The translations under genes and the position numbers were made by a program. The notes under the pieces were generated by a model, which saw only the letters and a list, made by a program, of their open reading frames with translations, was not told the origin of the DNA and ran no database searches. Positions 7,429-15,314 of a stretch of 64,000 nucleotides of DNA are shown piece by piece (positions within the stretch are counted from its first letter, which is position 1; each line of letters opens with the position of its first letter). Source of the stretch: Palsa-295 sp963785585 (GTDB lineage Bacteria; Acidobacteriota; Terriglobia; Acidiferrales; UBA7541); contig CAWAVW010000004.1 in the NCBI GenBank assembly GCA_963785585.1, positions 744,001 through 808,000 on the forward strand, written 5' to 3'.

Positions 7429-9723
7429 TCAGTAATGAAAACGGTAGCGGAACTCGACGTAGAGTTGCCGCGGATCGTTGTAGTGGAAGCCGCCGAAGGT
7501 GAGGCTGTTGTCGAGCAGGACGCGGCGATTGGCGACGTTCAAAGCGGTGAACGAGACGGTGTACTTTTCGCGGAACTCTTTGCCGAGCGTGAGGTCGAAG
7601 GTGGTGTGCTGCGGCAAATAGTTTCCGGGATACGGATCGCCGGGCATGCCGTTGGTGAAGCCGGAGCCGTAATACACGTTGGTCGAAGCGAAAGATTGCC
7701 AGGGAAGGCTGGCGTTGAAGCCGACGTTCAAGGTGTTGCGTTGATCGTGGTCAACGGGCGAATACCCGGGCGGAATGTAGAGCGGGCACGTAAGCGGATT
7801 GACAGGAGTGGGGCAGATCAAGCCGCCGGTGATCGGTCCGCTGGCCTGGGCGATTTGATTGGAGTAGGCCAGGTGAAACTGGCCGACGTGCCAGAGACGC
7901 GGGGAACGGAGGGTGAGTTCCCAAGCCTGGATTAAGGCTTTGTCCCAGGTGATCGGCCAGAAGATGTTGGATTCGCCGATGTTGTTGTGGTCGAGCCAAT
8001 TGCGGGCGTAGGTCTGGAAGGTGTCGGCGTCGAGAGTCCAGCCGCGGAAGGGAACGGTGACGCCCACTTGATATTCCTCGTCGCGTTCGCCGTGCAGTGG
8101 ACTGAAGGTGAGCTCCTGATTGTTTGCCAGATCGAGCAACGGCCCGGTGGCGGTGAGAAGCGGCGGAGCCTGGTAGAAACGTCCGTAGAAAGCGTGGAAG
8201 ACGACGTTCACGCGCGGGACGCGGACGGCGATGCCGAAGCGCGGGTCCACCTGGTCTTCGACGATGTCCGCGGTGAAGTGCGACTGGCGGAAACCGGCGA
8301 TGAGCGTGACCCAGGGATTCACTTTGAATTTATCGTTGACGTAAATTTCTTCGAGGCCTCCGGTAACGGCGGCGGTGGACGGCGGAAAGTTCTGGCAGGT
8401 GGTGCCGCAATCGGTGAAGACGTTGTTGAAGTACTCGCTTTGGTGTTGGGCGAAGCCGTACACGCCGGCCTGAATGTCGTTCTTCCAGACGTGCGCGCTG
8501 ACGGAGGCTTGCAGGCCGCCGTAGTTGGAGGTCTGGTCCACGTTGCTGATGACCGGGTAGTCGTTGGGCGAGGCGTTGTAGCTGGCCTTGTTGTAGTGGT
8601 AGAAGGGCGAAACGGTGAAGAGCAAGTCCGGGTTGAAGGTGTGAACCCAGGAGAAAGTGACGTAGCCATCGGGTTCGCGTTCGGCGTCGCGCAGACCATA
8701 GCTCGGATAGGCCTGATTCCCGTAGGAGTTCGGATCGGGATCGTAGGGAATCTGGTAGTAGTCCTGGCGGAGCGAGCTGACGATGCGAAATTGGTTCTGC
8801 GAATCGGGATTGAAAATGAAGGAGGCGAATCCGCCGAAACCGTTCTGCGCGTCGTGGTACACCGAGCCGATGGGAGCCTGCAGACCGTAGTTGCTGCGAT
8901 TGGCGTTGACGCTGGCGTAGTAGGCGAAGCGCTCGGTGTGGCCGCCGAAGTTGAGCTGGTCGTTGGTCTGATACCAATTGCCGAAGGTGGTGACGAGTTC
9001 GGCTTCGTTGTTCCGTTCGAATCCGGTGCGCGGGACGATGTTGAAAATGCCGTAGGTGCGATCGCCGTAGCTGGAGTCGTAGCTGCCGCGCTGGATTTCG
9101 AGATAGTCGATGTCTTTCGGATCGATTTGCGGGCCGAGGTTGCTGGCGATGTTGGTGTTGGGCACGGGGACGCCATCGATGAGCCAATCGACTTGATGGC
9201 CGCCGCGCATGTGGAGCATGTCGTGGGTGACGTAGGAGCCGGGAACGTAGTCGGTGATCATCTGCAGGCCGTTGGTGCGGTCCGCGCCGGGGGTACGGGC
9301 GATGTCCAGCCGGTCAACCAGCGTGGTGGGGGTGACGGAATCCATGCTGGCGGTTTGCGCTTCGCCGACGACGGTGGCGGTTTGGTTGAGCGTGGCAATG
9401 ACGAGTTGGAAATGGAGAACCGGCGCCGAACCGGAGTTGACAGTGAGAGTCTGCTCGGCGGTTTGGAATTTGGAATCGCTGACGGTGACTTTGTAGTCGC
9501 CGATGGGCACCGAGGAAAACGAGAACTCGCCGTTGGCGTCGGTTTGCGTGGTTTGGTTCCAATCGGATGTGACGGATTGGAGTTTTACGGAAACGCCGAG
9601 CACCGGGCGGTGCTGCGGATCGTGAACGACCCCGTTGACGCGGCCGAAAATGGTGGCGCGGACGATGGATGCAGAGCCAAGGCAAAAAACAAATGCGAGA
9701 AAATAGACGACGAGCTTACGCAC
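7429..9723 (-). CDS. TonB-dependent outer-membrane receptor with carboxypeptidase-regulatory N-terminal domain
   Basis: A 764-residue receptor. Residues 1-23 form a signal peptide. About 27-110 is a CarboxypepD_reg-like beta-sandwich (FGRVNGVVHD, TDANGEFSFSSVPIGDY). About 135-240 is the plug, with HMRGG at 171-175 and LIDGVPV at 181-187. The remainder is a 22-strand-type barrel ending in YRFHY with a terminal aromatic residue, as needed for Bam-dependent insertion. The start is a GTG with AGG seven bases upstream. It lies between a Cys/His-rich exported protein and a DJ-1/PfpI protein, all on one strand. The Cys/His-rich neighbour makes metal uptake a reasonable guess for this transporter, but no ligand motif proves it. 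Confidence 0.9.
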   Translation of the reverse strand: MRKLVVYFLAFVFCLGSASIVRATIFGRVNGVVHDPQHRPVLGVSVKLQSVTSDWNQTTQTDANGEFSFSSVPIGDYKVTVSDSKFQTAEQTLTVNSGSAPVLHFQLVIATLNQTATVVGEAQTASMDSVTPTTLVDRLDIARTPGADRTNGLQMITDYVPGSYVTHDMLHMRGGHQVDWLIDGVPVPNTNIASNLGPQIDPKDIDYLEIQRGSYDSSYGDRTYGIFNIVPRTGFERNNEAELVTTFGNWYQTNDQLNFGGHTERFAYYASVNANRSNYGLQAPIGSVYHDAQNGFGGFASFIFNPDSQNQFRIVSSLRQDYYQIPYDPDPNSYGNQAYPSYGLRDAEREPDGYVTFSWVHTFNPDLLFTVSPFYHYNKASYNASPNDYPVISNVDQTSNYGGLQASVSAHVWKNDIQAGVYGFAQHQSEYFNNVFTDCGTTCQNFPPSTAAVTGGLEEIYVNDKFKVNPWVTLIAGFRQSHFTADIVEDQVDPRFGIAVRVPRVNVVFHAFYGRFYQAPPLLTATGPLLDLANNQELTFSPLHGERDEEYQVGVTVPFRGWTLDADTFQTYARNWLDHNNIGESNIFWPITWDKALIQAWELTLRSPRLWHVGQFHLAYSNQIAQASGPITGGLICPTPVNPLTCPLYIPPGYSPVDHDQRNTLNVGFNASLPWQSFASTNVYYGSGFTNGMPGDPYPGNYLPQHTTFDLTLGKEFREKYTVSFTALNVANRRVLLDNSLTFGGFHYNDPRQLYVEFRYRFHY

Positions 9724-9770
9724 GAAAAGCCTCCGTTGGTTTTTATTTTTTTAAGGCGCGGGACGGCGGC

Positions 9771-10163
9771 TTACGAACGAGGAGGCTGGAAGGGAGTGGA
9801 GGCGAAGGCGGCGAGGTCGGTTTGGCGCGACGGCATGACGACTGAATTGGAGTGTGGCGCGAGTACGATCGAGGCCAGGGCGGACGGTTTTGTGGGCGCG
9901 ATCGGGGCAAGCAGGCCCCAATTGAATTGGTGATGGCCGGACTTCATGGAGCATTCGATGGCGCAGGTGAGCGCGGCGTGGTGGCACTCGGCGTCTTTGG
10001 TTGGCGCGGCGTGCGGCGCGTGGCGCATGGGCGAGGTATGCGAGCCGTGAGGCAAGCAGCACATGCCGTCGCAGGTGTCCGGGGTGGTGGTGCGGGCGAA
10101 CAAAGCCAATGGCGTCGCGAGGAGCGCGAGGACGACGAGCAGGGCTTGGGCGCGGCGAAACAT
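9771..10163 (-). CDS. small exported Cys/His-rich protein, putative metal binder
   Basis: A 130-residue protein of no family I can name with certainty. Residues 1-23 are a signal peptide. The mature part carries six cysteines (31, 35, 36, 60, 67, 71) and nine histidines (39, 42, 48, 51, 61, 62, 77, 78, 104), concentrated in the segment 31-78 with CxxxCC and CxxxxxxCxxxC spacing. This suggests binding of copper, zinc or a similar ion in the periplasm. The C-terminal third is proline-rich and low in structure. It is the first gene of a minus-strand block with the TonB receptor 47 bases downstream, so it may act in metal capture or sensing for that receptor. Confidence 0.6.
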   Translation of the reverse strand: MFRRAQALLVVLALLATPLALFARTTTPDTCDGMCCLPHGSHTSPMRHAPHAAPTKDAECHHAALTCAIECSMKSGHHQFNWGLLAPIAPTKPSALASIVLAPHSNSVVMPSRQTDLAAFASTPFQPPRS

Positions 10164-10300
10164 CGTGGGAAGAATAGCATACTCTCTGCGCTGGGTTAAC
10201 GGCGGCAGCCTTGTGTGACGAAACTTTTACATTGCGAGTATTACATTGCGAGTTTTACATGGCGATGAGCGGAGTGGGCGGAAACAAAGCGTCGGAAGGA

Positions 10301-10352
10301 TTTAATGCAGAGTGTACGGAGAAAGGCTTGAGGGCACGGAGGCGTCTGGATG
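10301..10352. repeat. degenerate copy of the CACGGAG intergenic repeat
   Basis: This stretch resembles the repeat described at 26961, 28847 and 28988: an ACGGAGAAAGGCTTGAG-like core followed by GGCACGGAGGCG. It lies in the 250-base gap before the deacetylase-like gene. That gap otherwise shows only a short tandem of the motif ATTACATTGCGAG near 10232-10260. Confidence 0.5.
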
Positions 10353-10413
10353 GTTGAGGATGTAAGGAAGGCTGTTTGCGCGGGCGGCGGTTGAGGGAGT
10401 AGGCTTCGAAATT

Positions 10414-11322
10414 ATGCTGCCGTTCAAACTCGTCTATAGCGATGGGTACGATTTGAATTTGGGGACGCACGTGTTTCCGTCGCAGAAATACCGCCTGGTG
10501 CGCGACCATTTGTTGCGCGAGAGAATCGCGGAGGCGGGGGATTTCCTTGCGCCGGCAAAGGCGACGGACGAGGACGTGCTGCGCGTGCACACGGCGGAAT
10601 ATCTTCGAAAGCTGAAAACCGGATCGCTTACGTATGCGGAGATGATGAAGCTGGAAGTGCCGTATTCGGATGAATTGATCGAAGCCTGCTGGCTGGCGGC
10701 GGGAGGAACGATCCTCGCGGGGCAGCAGGCGCTGGCGGATGGATGGTCGGCGAATATCGGGGGCGGATTTCATCACGCGCACGCGGGGCATGGCGAGGGA
10801 TTTTGCGTGATTCACGATGTGGCGGTTGCCATCCGGCGATTGATGCATGACGGCGCGATTTCGAGGGCGATGGTGGTGGATACGGACGTGCATCACGGAA
10901 ATGGGACGGCCTCGATCTTCGGGGAGATCGATGCGGTGTTTACGTTGTCGATCCATCAGGCGAACAACTATCCGTATTTCAAGCCGCGATCGAATGTGGA
11001 TATCCACCTGGAAGATGGAGTGGAAGACGAAGAGTACCTGGAGAAGCTGGAGAAGAGCCTCGGGAAGGCGTTCGAGGATTTTTCTCCGGAGATTTTATTT
11101 TATGTGGCGGGGGCCGATCCGTACCGCGAGGATCAATTGGGCGGATTGGCTTTGACGATGGCGGGGCTGCGGCAGAGGGACGATTTGGTTTTCGAGTATG
11201 CGCGAAGGCATGCGGTGCCGGCGGTGATTACGCTGGCGGGCGGATATGCGAGGGATGTGGGGGACACGGTGAAGATTCACGTGGGGACGATTTTGGCGAT
11301 GCGGGATGTGGCGCGCGGCTGA
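10414..11322 (+). CDS. histone-deacetylase/acetoin-utilisation family zinc hydrolase
   Basis: A 302-residue arginase-deacetylase-fold enzyme. The catalytic region GGFHHAHAGHGEGFC (117-131) supplies the paired histidines H120 and H121. VVDTDVHHGNG (154-164) provides zinc ligands D158 and H160, and GADPYREDQLGG (233-244) provides D235. LAGGYA near 274 completes the active-site loop. Bacterial members deacetylate small acetylated amines, acetylpolyamines or acetyl-lysine. The substrate here is not predictable. It is transcribed alone, divergently from the Cys/His-rich protein gene. There is no clear ribosome-binding site before the ATG. Confidence 0.9.
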   Translation: MLPFKLVYSDGYDLNLGTHVFPSQKYRLVRDHLLRERIAEAGDFLAPAKATDEDVLRVHTAEYLRKLKTGSLTYAEMMKLEVPYSDELIEACWLAAGGTILAGQQALADGWSANIGGGFHHAHAGHGEGFCVIHDVAVAIRRLMHDGAISRAMVVDTDVHHGNGTASIFGEIDAVFTLSIHQANNYPYFKPRSNVDIHLEDGVEDEEYLEKLEKSLGKAFEDFSPEILFYVAGADPYREDQLGGLALTMAGLRQRDDLVFEYARRHAVPAVITLAGGYARDVGDTVKIHVGTILAMRDVARG

Positions 11323-11403
11323 AGGATTGGTGGTGTGAGTGCGGATTTGCGGCGTTCGAGGCTGCGTGGTGGTGAAGGTGGACGTGTGTGGCGGGCGGCG
11401 GTC

Positions 11404-11420
11404 TCCCGCCTTTGGCGGGA
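11404..11420. repeat. intergenic hairpin
   Basis: A 7-bp perfect stem (TCCCGCC / GGCGGGA) with a TTT loop, flanked by further complementary GGCGGC/GCCGCC runs (about 11391-11429). It resembles the GCCGCCGCACTCC hairpin at 20321-20336. It lies in the gap between two convergent genes (11323-11596) that holds nothing else I recognise. Confidence 0.5.
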
Positions 11421-11596
11421 TGCCGCCGCACTCCGCGAGAACCGTTGAAGTGTTTGAACTCGCGGGGATTGGGTTCGAAGGTGTACGGCGTGGGCTAACT
11501 GAGAGAGGGGCGAGAAGACGCTCGTCGGGAGGAGACGGGAAGCGGGGTGCGCTGCCGCGGGGCGACGTCGGCTGCGGGGCGGGGGTGGCGGTAGGG

Positions 11597-12946
11597 CTAC
11601 GGGTTGGTGGCGGCCAGCGTGGATTGGATGGCGGTGGTTAGATCTGCGGAGAAACCTTCCGGGGGGAAGCCGTTGACGCGGTAGGTGATTTTTCCGGAGG
11701 GATCGAGGATGAGGACGGTGGGAAGGGATTCGACGTTGAAGAAGTCGTCGAGGCCGTCGGCGTAGAGCGCGGGGACGTTCCACTTTTCGTGAGCGACGAA
11801 GGCGGGGACGATCGACTGATCTTCATCGGAGTTGACCGCATAAAACAAAAGTTTTGAGTTGCCCGCGTAATTTTTGGCGACCTGCGCGAATTCGGGTTCG
11901 AGTTCGCGGCACGGTCCGCACCAGGTGGCCCAGAAACTGAGCACCAGGATTTTCCCTTTCATCGGCGCGAGCGGCACCGGTTTTCCGTCGAGACTTCGCA
12001 ACACAAATTCGTAGGGATCCTTGGCATGCTTGTTGATGGCGGAAGGATCGGATGCGGAAGCTCCGGCGGGAGTGGCGGTGCGATCGTAGGCGGCGAGAAT
12101 GGCTTCGCCGAGGCCGTTCTCGCTGCCGTGGACCTGGCGCCAGACGTTGCCGAGTTTTTGGCGGACGGCGCGGCGATCGATTTTTCCTCCGGAGGCCGGT
12201 TCGGGAAGAACGAAGGCGAGCGTGTACTGTTCGATGGCTTTCGTATTGTCGTGCTGCATTTCGGCGAGTTCACCGAGCTGTTCGGCTGCGGCGGCGTTTG
12301 GACGGACGGAATAACTTTTCTGCAGGTCTTTCGAGGCGTCGTCGTAGTTGTGCCGGCTGAGTTCGATCTGGCCGCGGAGGCTGTAGAGGGCGGAAAGAAG
12401 ATCGTCGTGCTGGGATTGCCAGTCGGCGACGGAGACGCGCTGCGATTTTTCCTCGGGAGTGGCTTTTTCGATGCGGTCGATGACGCGCGTGACGTAGCCG
12501 CTCGCGCGGGTGAGGCTGGCGTCGTCACCGCGCTTCTGCAGCAGGCTGACGGCGAGCATCATCATTTCGGAATCATCGGGGTGAACGGCGATCAGTTGTT
12601 CGGAAAAATCGAGCGCGCAGGCGTCGTCTTCGAGTTGTTCGCAGGATTCGACGAGAGCGCGGTACACGCCGGCTTTGCGCGGAGCGTCTGGGAATTTGGT
12701 GAGATAGTTTTTTAGGTTGCGGACCAGAGCGGCGCGGTCGTTGCCGGCGTCGGAGATGGCTTTTTGCAGTTCGATTTCGGGGTCGGCATCTTTTTTGGAG
12801 ATGGCGTCTGGGGATATTTTGGATTGGGCGGGATCGGCGGAGGATTTTTGCGCGAGGGTGGAAGGCGCGAAGGACAGCGCGAGGGAAAGGAAGATGGGCA
12901 GCCCGAGACGCGGCATGGCGAACGGGGAGAGGGTTTTGTGAGGCAT
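11597..12946 (-). CDS. exported TPR protein with TlpA-like thioredoxin domain
   Basis: A 449-residue protein: signal peptide at 1-32, an alpha-helical tetratricopeptide-like region (about 60-270), and a C-terminal TlpA/ResA-type thioredoxin domain. The redox motif is FWATWCGPC with C343 and C346, followed by AVNSDED and a cis-proline in SLPT. TlpA-type domains reduce disulfides in periplasmic proteins, for example apocytochromes. The TPR part probably binds a partner. It is the only gene between two non-coding stretches. On its promoter side a TAGAAT lies ten bases before the ATG. Confidence 0.88.
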   Translation of the reverse strand: MPHKTLSPFAMPRLGLPIFLSLALSFAPSTLAQKSSADPAQSKISPDAISKKDADPEIELQKAISDAGNDRAALVRNLKNYLTKFPDAPRKAGVYRALVESCEQLEDDACALDFSEQLIAVHPDDSEMMMLAVSLLQKRGDDASLTRASGYVTRVIDRIEKATPEEKSQRVSVADWQSQHDDLLSALYSLRGQIELSRHNYDDASKDLQKSYSVRPNAAAAEQLGELAEMQHDNTKAIEQYTLAFVLPEPASGGKIDRRAVRQKLGNVWRQVHGSENGLGEAILAAYDRTATPAGASASDPSAINKHAKDPYEFVLRSLDGKPVPLAPMKGKILVLSFWATWCGPCRELEPEFAQVAKNYAGNSKLLFYAVNSDEDQSIVPAFVAHEKWNVPALYADGLDDFFNVESLPTVLILDPSGKITYRVNGFPPEGFSADLTTAIQSTLAATNP

Positions 12947-12956
12947 CGAAAGCGGG

Positions 12957-12962
12957 ATTCTA
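12957..12962 (-). promoter_or_regulatory. -10 box upstream of the TPR/TlpA gene
   Basis: TAGAAT on the minus strand, ten bases before the ATG at 12946. A start about seven bases downstream would leave a leader of only a few bases. No Shine-Dalgarno sequence is visible. Confidence 0.4.
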
Positions 12963-13165
12963 TCGCGAAAAGCGGTTCGATGGGGGCATTCGGTGAGGAT
13001 TCGGCGTGATCGGCCTGAAAATCGAAGGCGGGTTCAGGGCGTTGTGTGGAACCTCAGCGGCGAGAACGCCGGTGCCACGAAAGATTCGACACATCACGCG
13101 ACGCGGAGAAACGAACGACGCGGAGTTCATCGAGATTACTCCGCTGCTGGTATTTGAAATTGAGG

Positions 13166-13202
13166 CACCCACCCTTTGCAAAAGCGGCAAAGGATGGGGC
13201 AC
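13166..13202. repeat. GCAAAGGATGGGGCACC hairpin repeat
   Basis: An imperfect inverted repeat with eleven pairs and one mismatch: CCCACCCTTTGC at 13168-13179 pairs with 13187-13198 around a 7-base loop. I recall this CCCACCCTTTGC/GCAAAGGATGGGG motif as a high-copy intergenic repeat in acidobacterial genomes. The surrounding non-coding stretch 12947-13311 holds no gene I can support. Confidence 0.6.
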
Positions 13203-13311
13203 CCGAAAAATCAAAAGAAACGGCAAATTCAAAATCGAAGGCGACATCCAAATTGCGGCGAGCCGGTTTGCGTCGTGCGGCGATGCGCACGCGGAGGAAA
13301 TCACGCGGCGA

Positions 13312-14298
13312 CTATTTCAGGGTGACGTCGCCGGAATTGGTCTCGACTTCGACGCGGGCTTTGCCGTCGCCCAGACGAGCGCGAAGCTCGTGCTTCAGGG
13401 TGGTGCCTTCCATGGAAATGGGAATGTTGGCTTCAATGTCGCCGGAGTTGGTGTGCGCATAGAGGCGCAGGCTGGCATCGGGTGAAACGTCGAGGATGAC
13501 ATCGCCGGAGCCGGTGCGAATGTCCCAGTAACTGGTCGCGTTGGGATTGCCTTGAATTTCGACGTCGCCGGAACTGGTGTGAATGCGAAGGTCGCTCGAG
13601 GCGTTTTTGATATCGACGCCGCCGTTGGCGGTTTGAATTTCGATGGCCGCGGCGGCGTTTTCGATTTCGACGTCGCCGGAGCCGGTCTGAAAGCGGATCG
13701 GCCCCTGGATGTCGGAAAGTTTTAAATCTCCGGAACCCGTGGTGCCGGTGACCTGGCCCTTGATTTTTTTGAGCTCGATATCGCCGCTGCCCGTCCGGAT
13801 TTGAACGTCGTCACCAACGTCCGTGGCGGTAACGGCGCCGGAGGCGCTGGTGAAATTCGCGGGGCCCTTGATGCCGGTGACTTCGACGTCGCCGGAGCTG
13901 GTGATGGATTGCAGCTCGGTGTCGGCGGGGACGACGATGGTGTAGTCGATCGAGACGTTATCGTGGCGCTGCGGGGAATCGCCGACGCGCACGAGAGCGT
14001 CCTGCTGGGTGATGGGCGGACTCGAGCGCAGGTCGTTGACGCGGCGCCGGGCGCTTTCCTCGGACCAGGCGTTGACGGAGACGTCGCCGTGGATGCGGAT
14101 CTGGCCCGGAGGCCCGGTGGTGATGATCGTGTCGCCGCTGCCGGTCATTAATTGAAGATGAACCGGCCCGGTGACGGTGAGGGTTCTGTCGAAGGTGCCT
14201 TCGACGGAGTTCCGAGAGCCGCAGGAAGCCAGGGCGATGGAGGAGAGCAGGATCGCGGCGAAGGCGATGGATTTGGATTGGCGACGAGAGTCGATCAT
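13312..14298 (-). CDS. DUF4097-type beta-helical lipoprotein with SGDVE repeats
   Basis: About 328 residues. The N-terminus MIDSRRQSKS then a hydrophobic stretch ends in IALASC, a lipobox, so the protein is probably a lipoprotein. The rest is built of roughly 20-residue repeats, each with TGSGD, SSGDVE or similar turns (for example GSGDIELKKI, SGDLKLSDI, GSGDVEIENA), the signature of DUF4097 right-handed beta-helix/adhesin-like domains. Function is unknown. The ATG at 14298 fits the lipobox. An upstream ATG at 14418 overlaps the larE stop by four bases (ATGA) and would add 40 residues, so coupling with larE is possible. A second DUF4097 protein lies at 54279-55637. Confidence 0.75.
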   Translation of the reverse strand: MIDSRRQSKSIAFAAILLSSIALASCGSRNSVEGTFDRTLTVTGPVHLQLMTGSGDTIITTGPPGQIRIHGDVSVNAWSEESARRRVNDLRSSPPITQQDALVRVGDSPQRHDNVSIDYTIVVPADTELQSITSSGDVEVTGIKGPANFTSASGAVTATDVGDDVQIRTGSGDIELKKIKGQVTGTTGSGDLKLSDIQGPIRFQTGSGDVEIENAAAAIEIQTANGGVDIKNASSDLRIHTSSGDVEIQGNPNATSYWDIRTGSGDVILDVSPDASLRLYAHTNSGDIEANIPISMEGTTLKHELRARLGDGKARVEVETNSGDVTLK

Positions 14299-14414
14299 GG
14301 GCGCGTTTGGCCGCATTCGAGTGCGCGGCGAGTACCTCTTCCTATCAGAGATATACGAGGCGAGGCAACCAGAAGTTCCGCCTTGCGGGGATGCGAGAGA
14401 ATCGCCGGAAACGG

Positions 14415-15263
14415 TCATGCTTTGATTTTCAGCAGGGAATTCAAGGAGCCCTGGCGGTAGCCTTCGAGATCGAGGGTGACGAAGGCGAAGCCGGCGGCTT
14501 TCACTCCGGCGGCGATTTTCGCGGAAGTGGCCGGATCGAATCCGCGAGCGAGTTCGTCGGCGGCGAGTTCGATGCGGGCGAGTTCGCCGTGAGCGCGAAC
14601 GCGGAATTGGCGGAAGCCGAGATCGCGGAGCGCGGCTTCGGCACGATCAATTTTTTCCATGAGAGCGGGAGTGACGGCTGTGCCGTAGGGAACGCGGGAG
14701 GAAAGACAGGCGGAAGCAGGACGGTCCCAGGTGGGGAGGCCTTCGCGATGGGAGAGCCAGCGAATTTCGGATTTGGTGAGAGCGGCGTCGAGAAGCGGCG
14801 CCAGGACGTGATGTTCGTGCGCGGCGCGATGGCCGGGGCGGAAGTCGCGCGTGTCGTCGGCATTGATGCCGTAAGCGATTGCCTGGACGTTGCGCGCACG
14901 GGCGAGGGCGGACATCTGGTGGAAGAGTTCGTCTTTGCAGTGGTAACAGCGATCGGCGTTGTTGGCGACGTAGAGAGGATTCTCGAATTCGGAAGTTTCG
15001 ATGAACTCATGGCGAATGCGGGTAGCGGCGACGAATTTTTCGGCTTGATCGCGGTCGTGGCGGGAAAAACTGGCGGAGATCGCGGTGATCGAGATGGCGC
15101 GGCCCTGGATGGCGTGGTTCGCGGCCCAGGCGAGATAGGCGGAATCGGCGCCGCCGGAAAAAGCGATCAAGACGGAATCGAGCGAGCGAAGAATGTCGAG
15201 CAAGTTTGCGCGCTTGGCGAGAGCGGCGGATGGATCGAGAAATTGGGCGGGCGCGGCGGTCAT
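14415..15263 (-). CDS. larE: LarE, ATP-dependent sacrificial sulfur transferase
   Basis: A 282-residue PP-loop protein that adenylates pyridinium dicarboxylate derivatives and donates sulfur for the nickel-pincer nucleotide cofactor. The PP-loop SGGADS is at 36-41. DRCYHCKDELF contains C106 and C109. RPASACLSSRVPYGT contains C186, equivalent to the cysteine that is converted to dehydroalanine in the sacrificial mechanism, so this appears to be the single-cysteine sacrificial type rather than a cluster-bound one. larC ends at base 271 of the window, but no larA or larB is visible. A TATAAT box at 15296-15301 gives it its own promoter. Confidence 0.92.
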   Translation of the reverse strand: MTAAPAQFLDPSAALAKRANLLDILRSLDSVLIAFSGGADSAYLAWAANHAIQGRAISITAISASFSRHDRDQAEKFVAATRIRHEFIETSEFENPLYVANNADRCYHCKDELFHQMSALARARNVQAIAYGINADDTRDFRPGHRAAHEHHVLAPLLDAALTKSEIRWLSHREGLPTWDRPASACLSSRVPYGTAVTPALMEKIDRAEAALRDLGFRQFRVRAHGELARIELAADELARGFDPATSAKIAAGVKAAGFAFVTLDLEGYRQGSLNSLLKIKA

Positions 15264-15295
15264 GTGCGAGTTCGTGTTCCTCGGCCTCGAGCGGA

Positions 15296-15301
15296 AATTA
15301 T
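15296..15301 (-). promoter_or_regulatory. -10 box upstream of larE
   Basis: A perfect TATAAT on the minus strand, 32 bases before the larE ATG and downstream of the POTRA gene stop at 15315. No clear -35 is seen. Confidence 0.4.
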
Positions 15302-15314
15302 AGCGCGGAACGGG

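Noticed and set aside
7987..9933. A 648-codon open frame on the plus strand opposite the TonB receptor
   Set aside because: Val/Glu/Gly-rich translation without domains, exactly antisense to a well-supported receptor; an artefact of GC-rich codon use.
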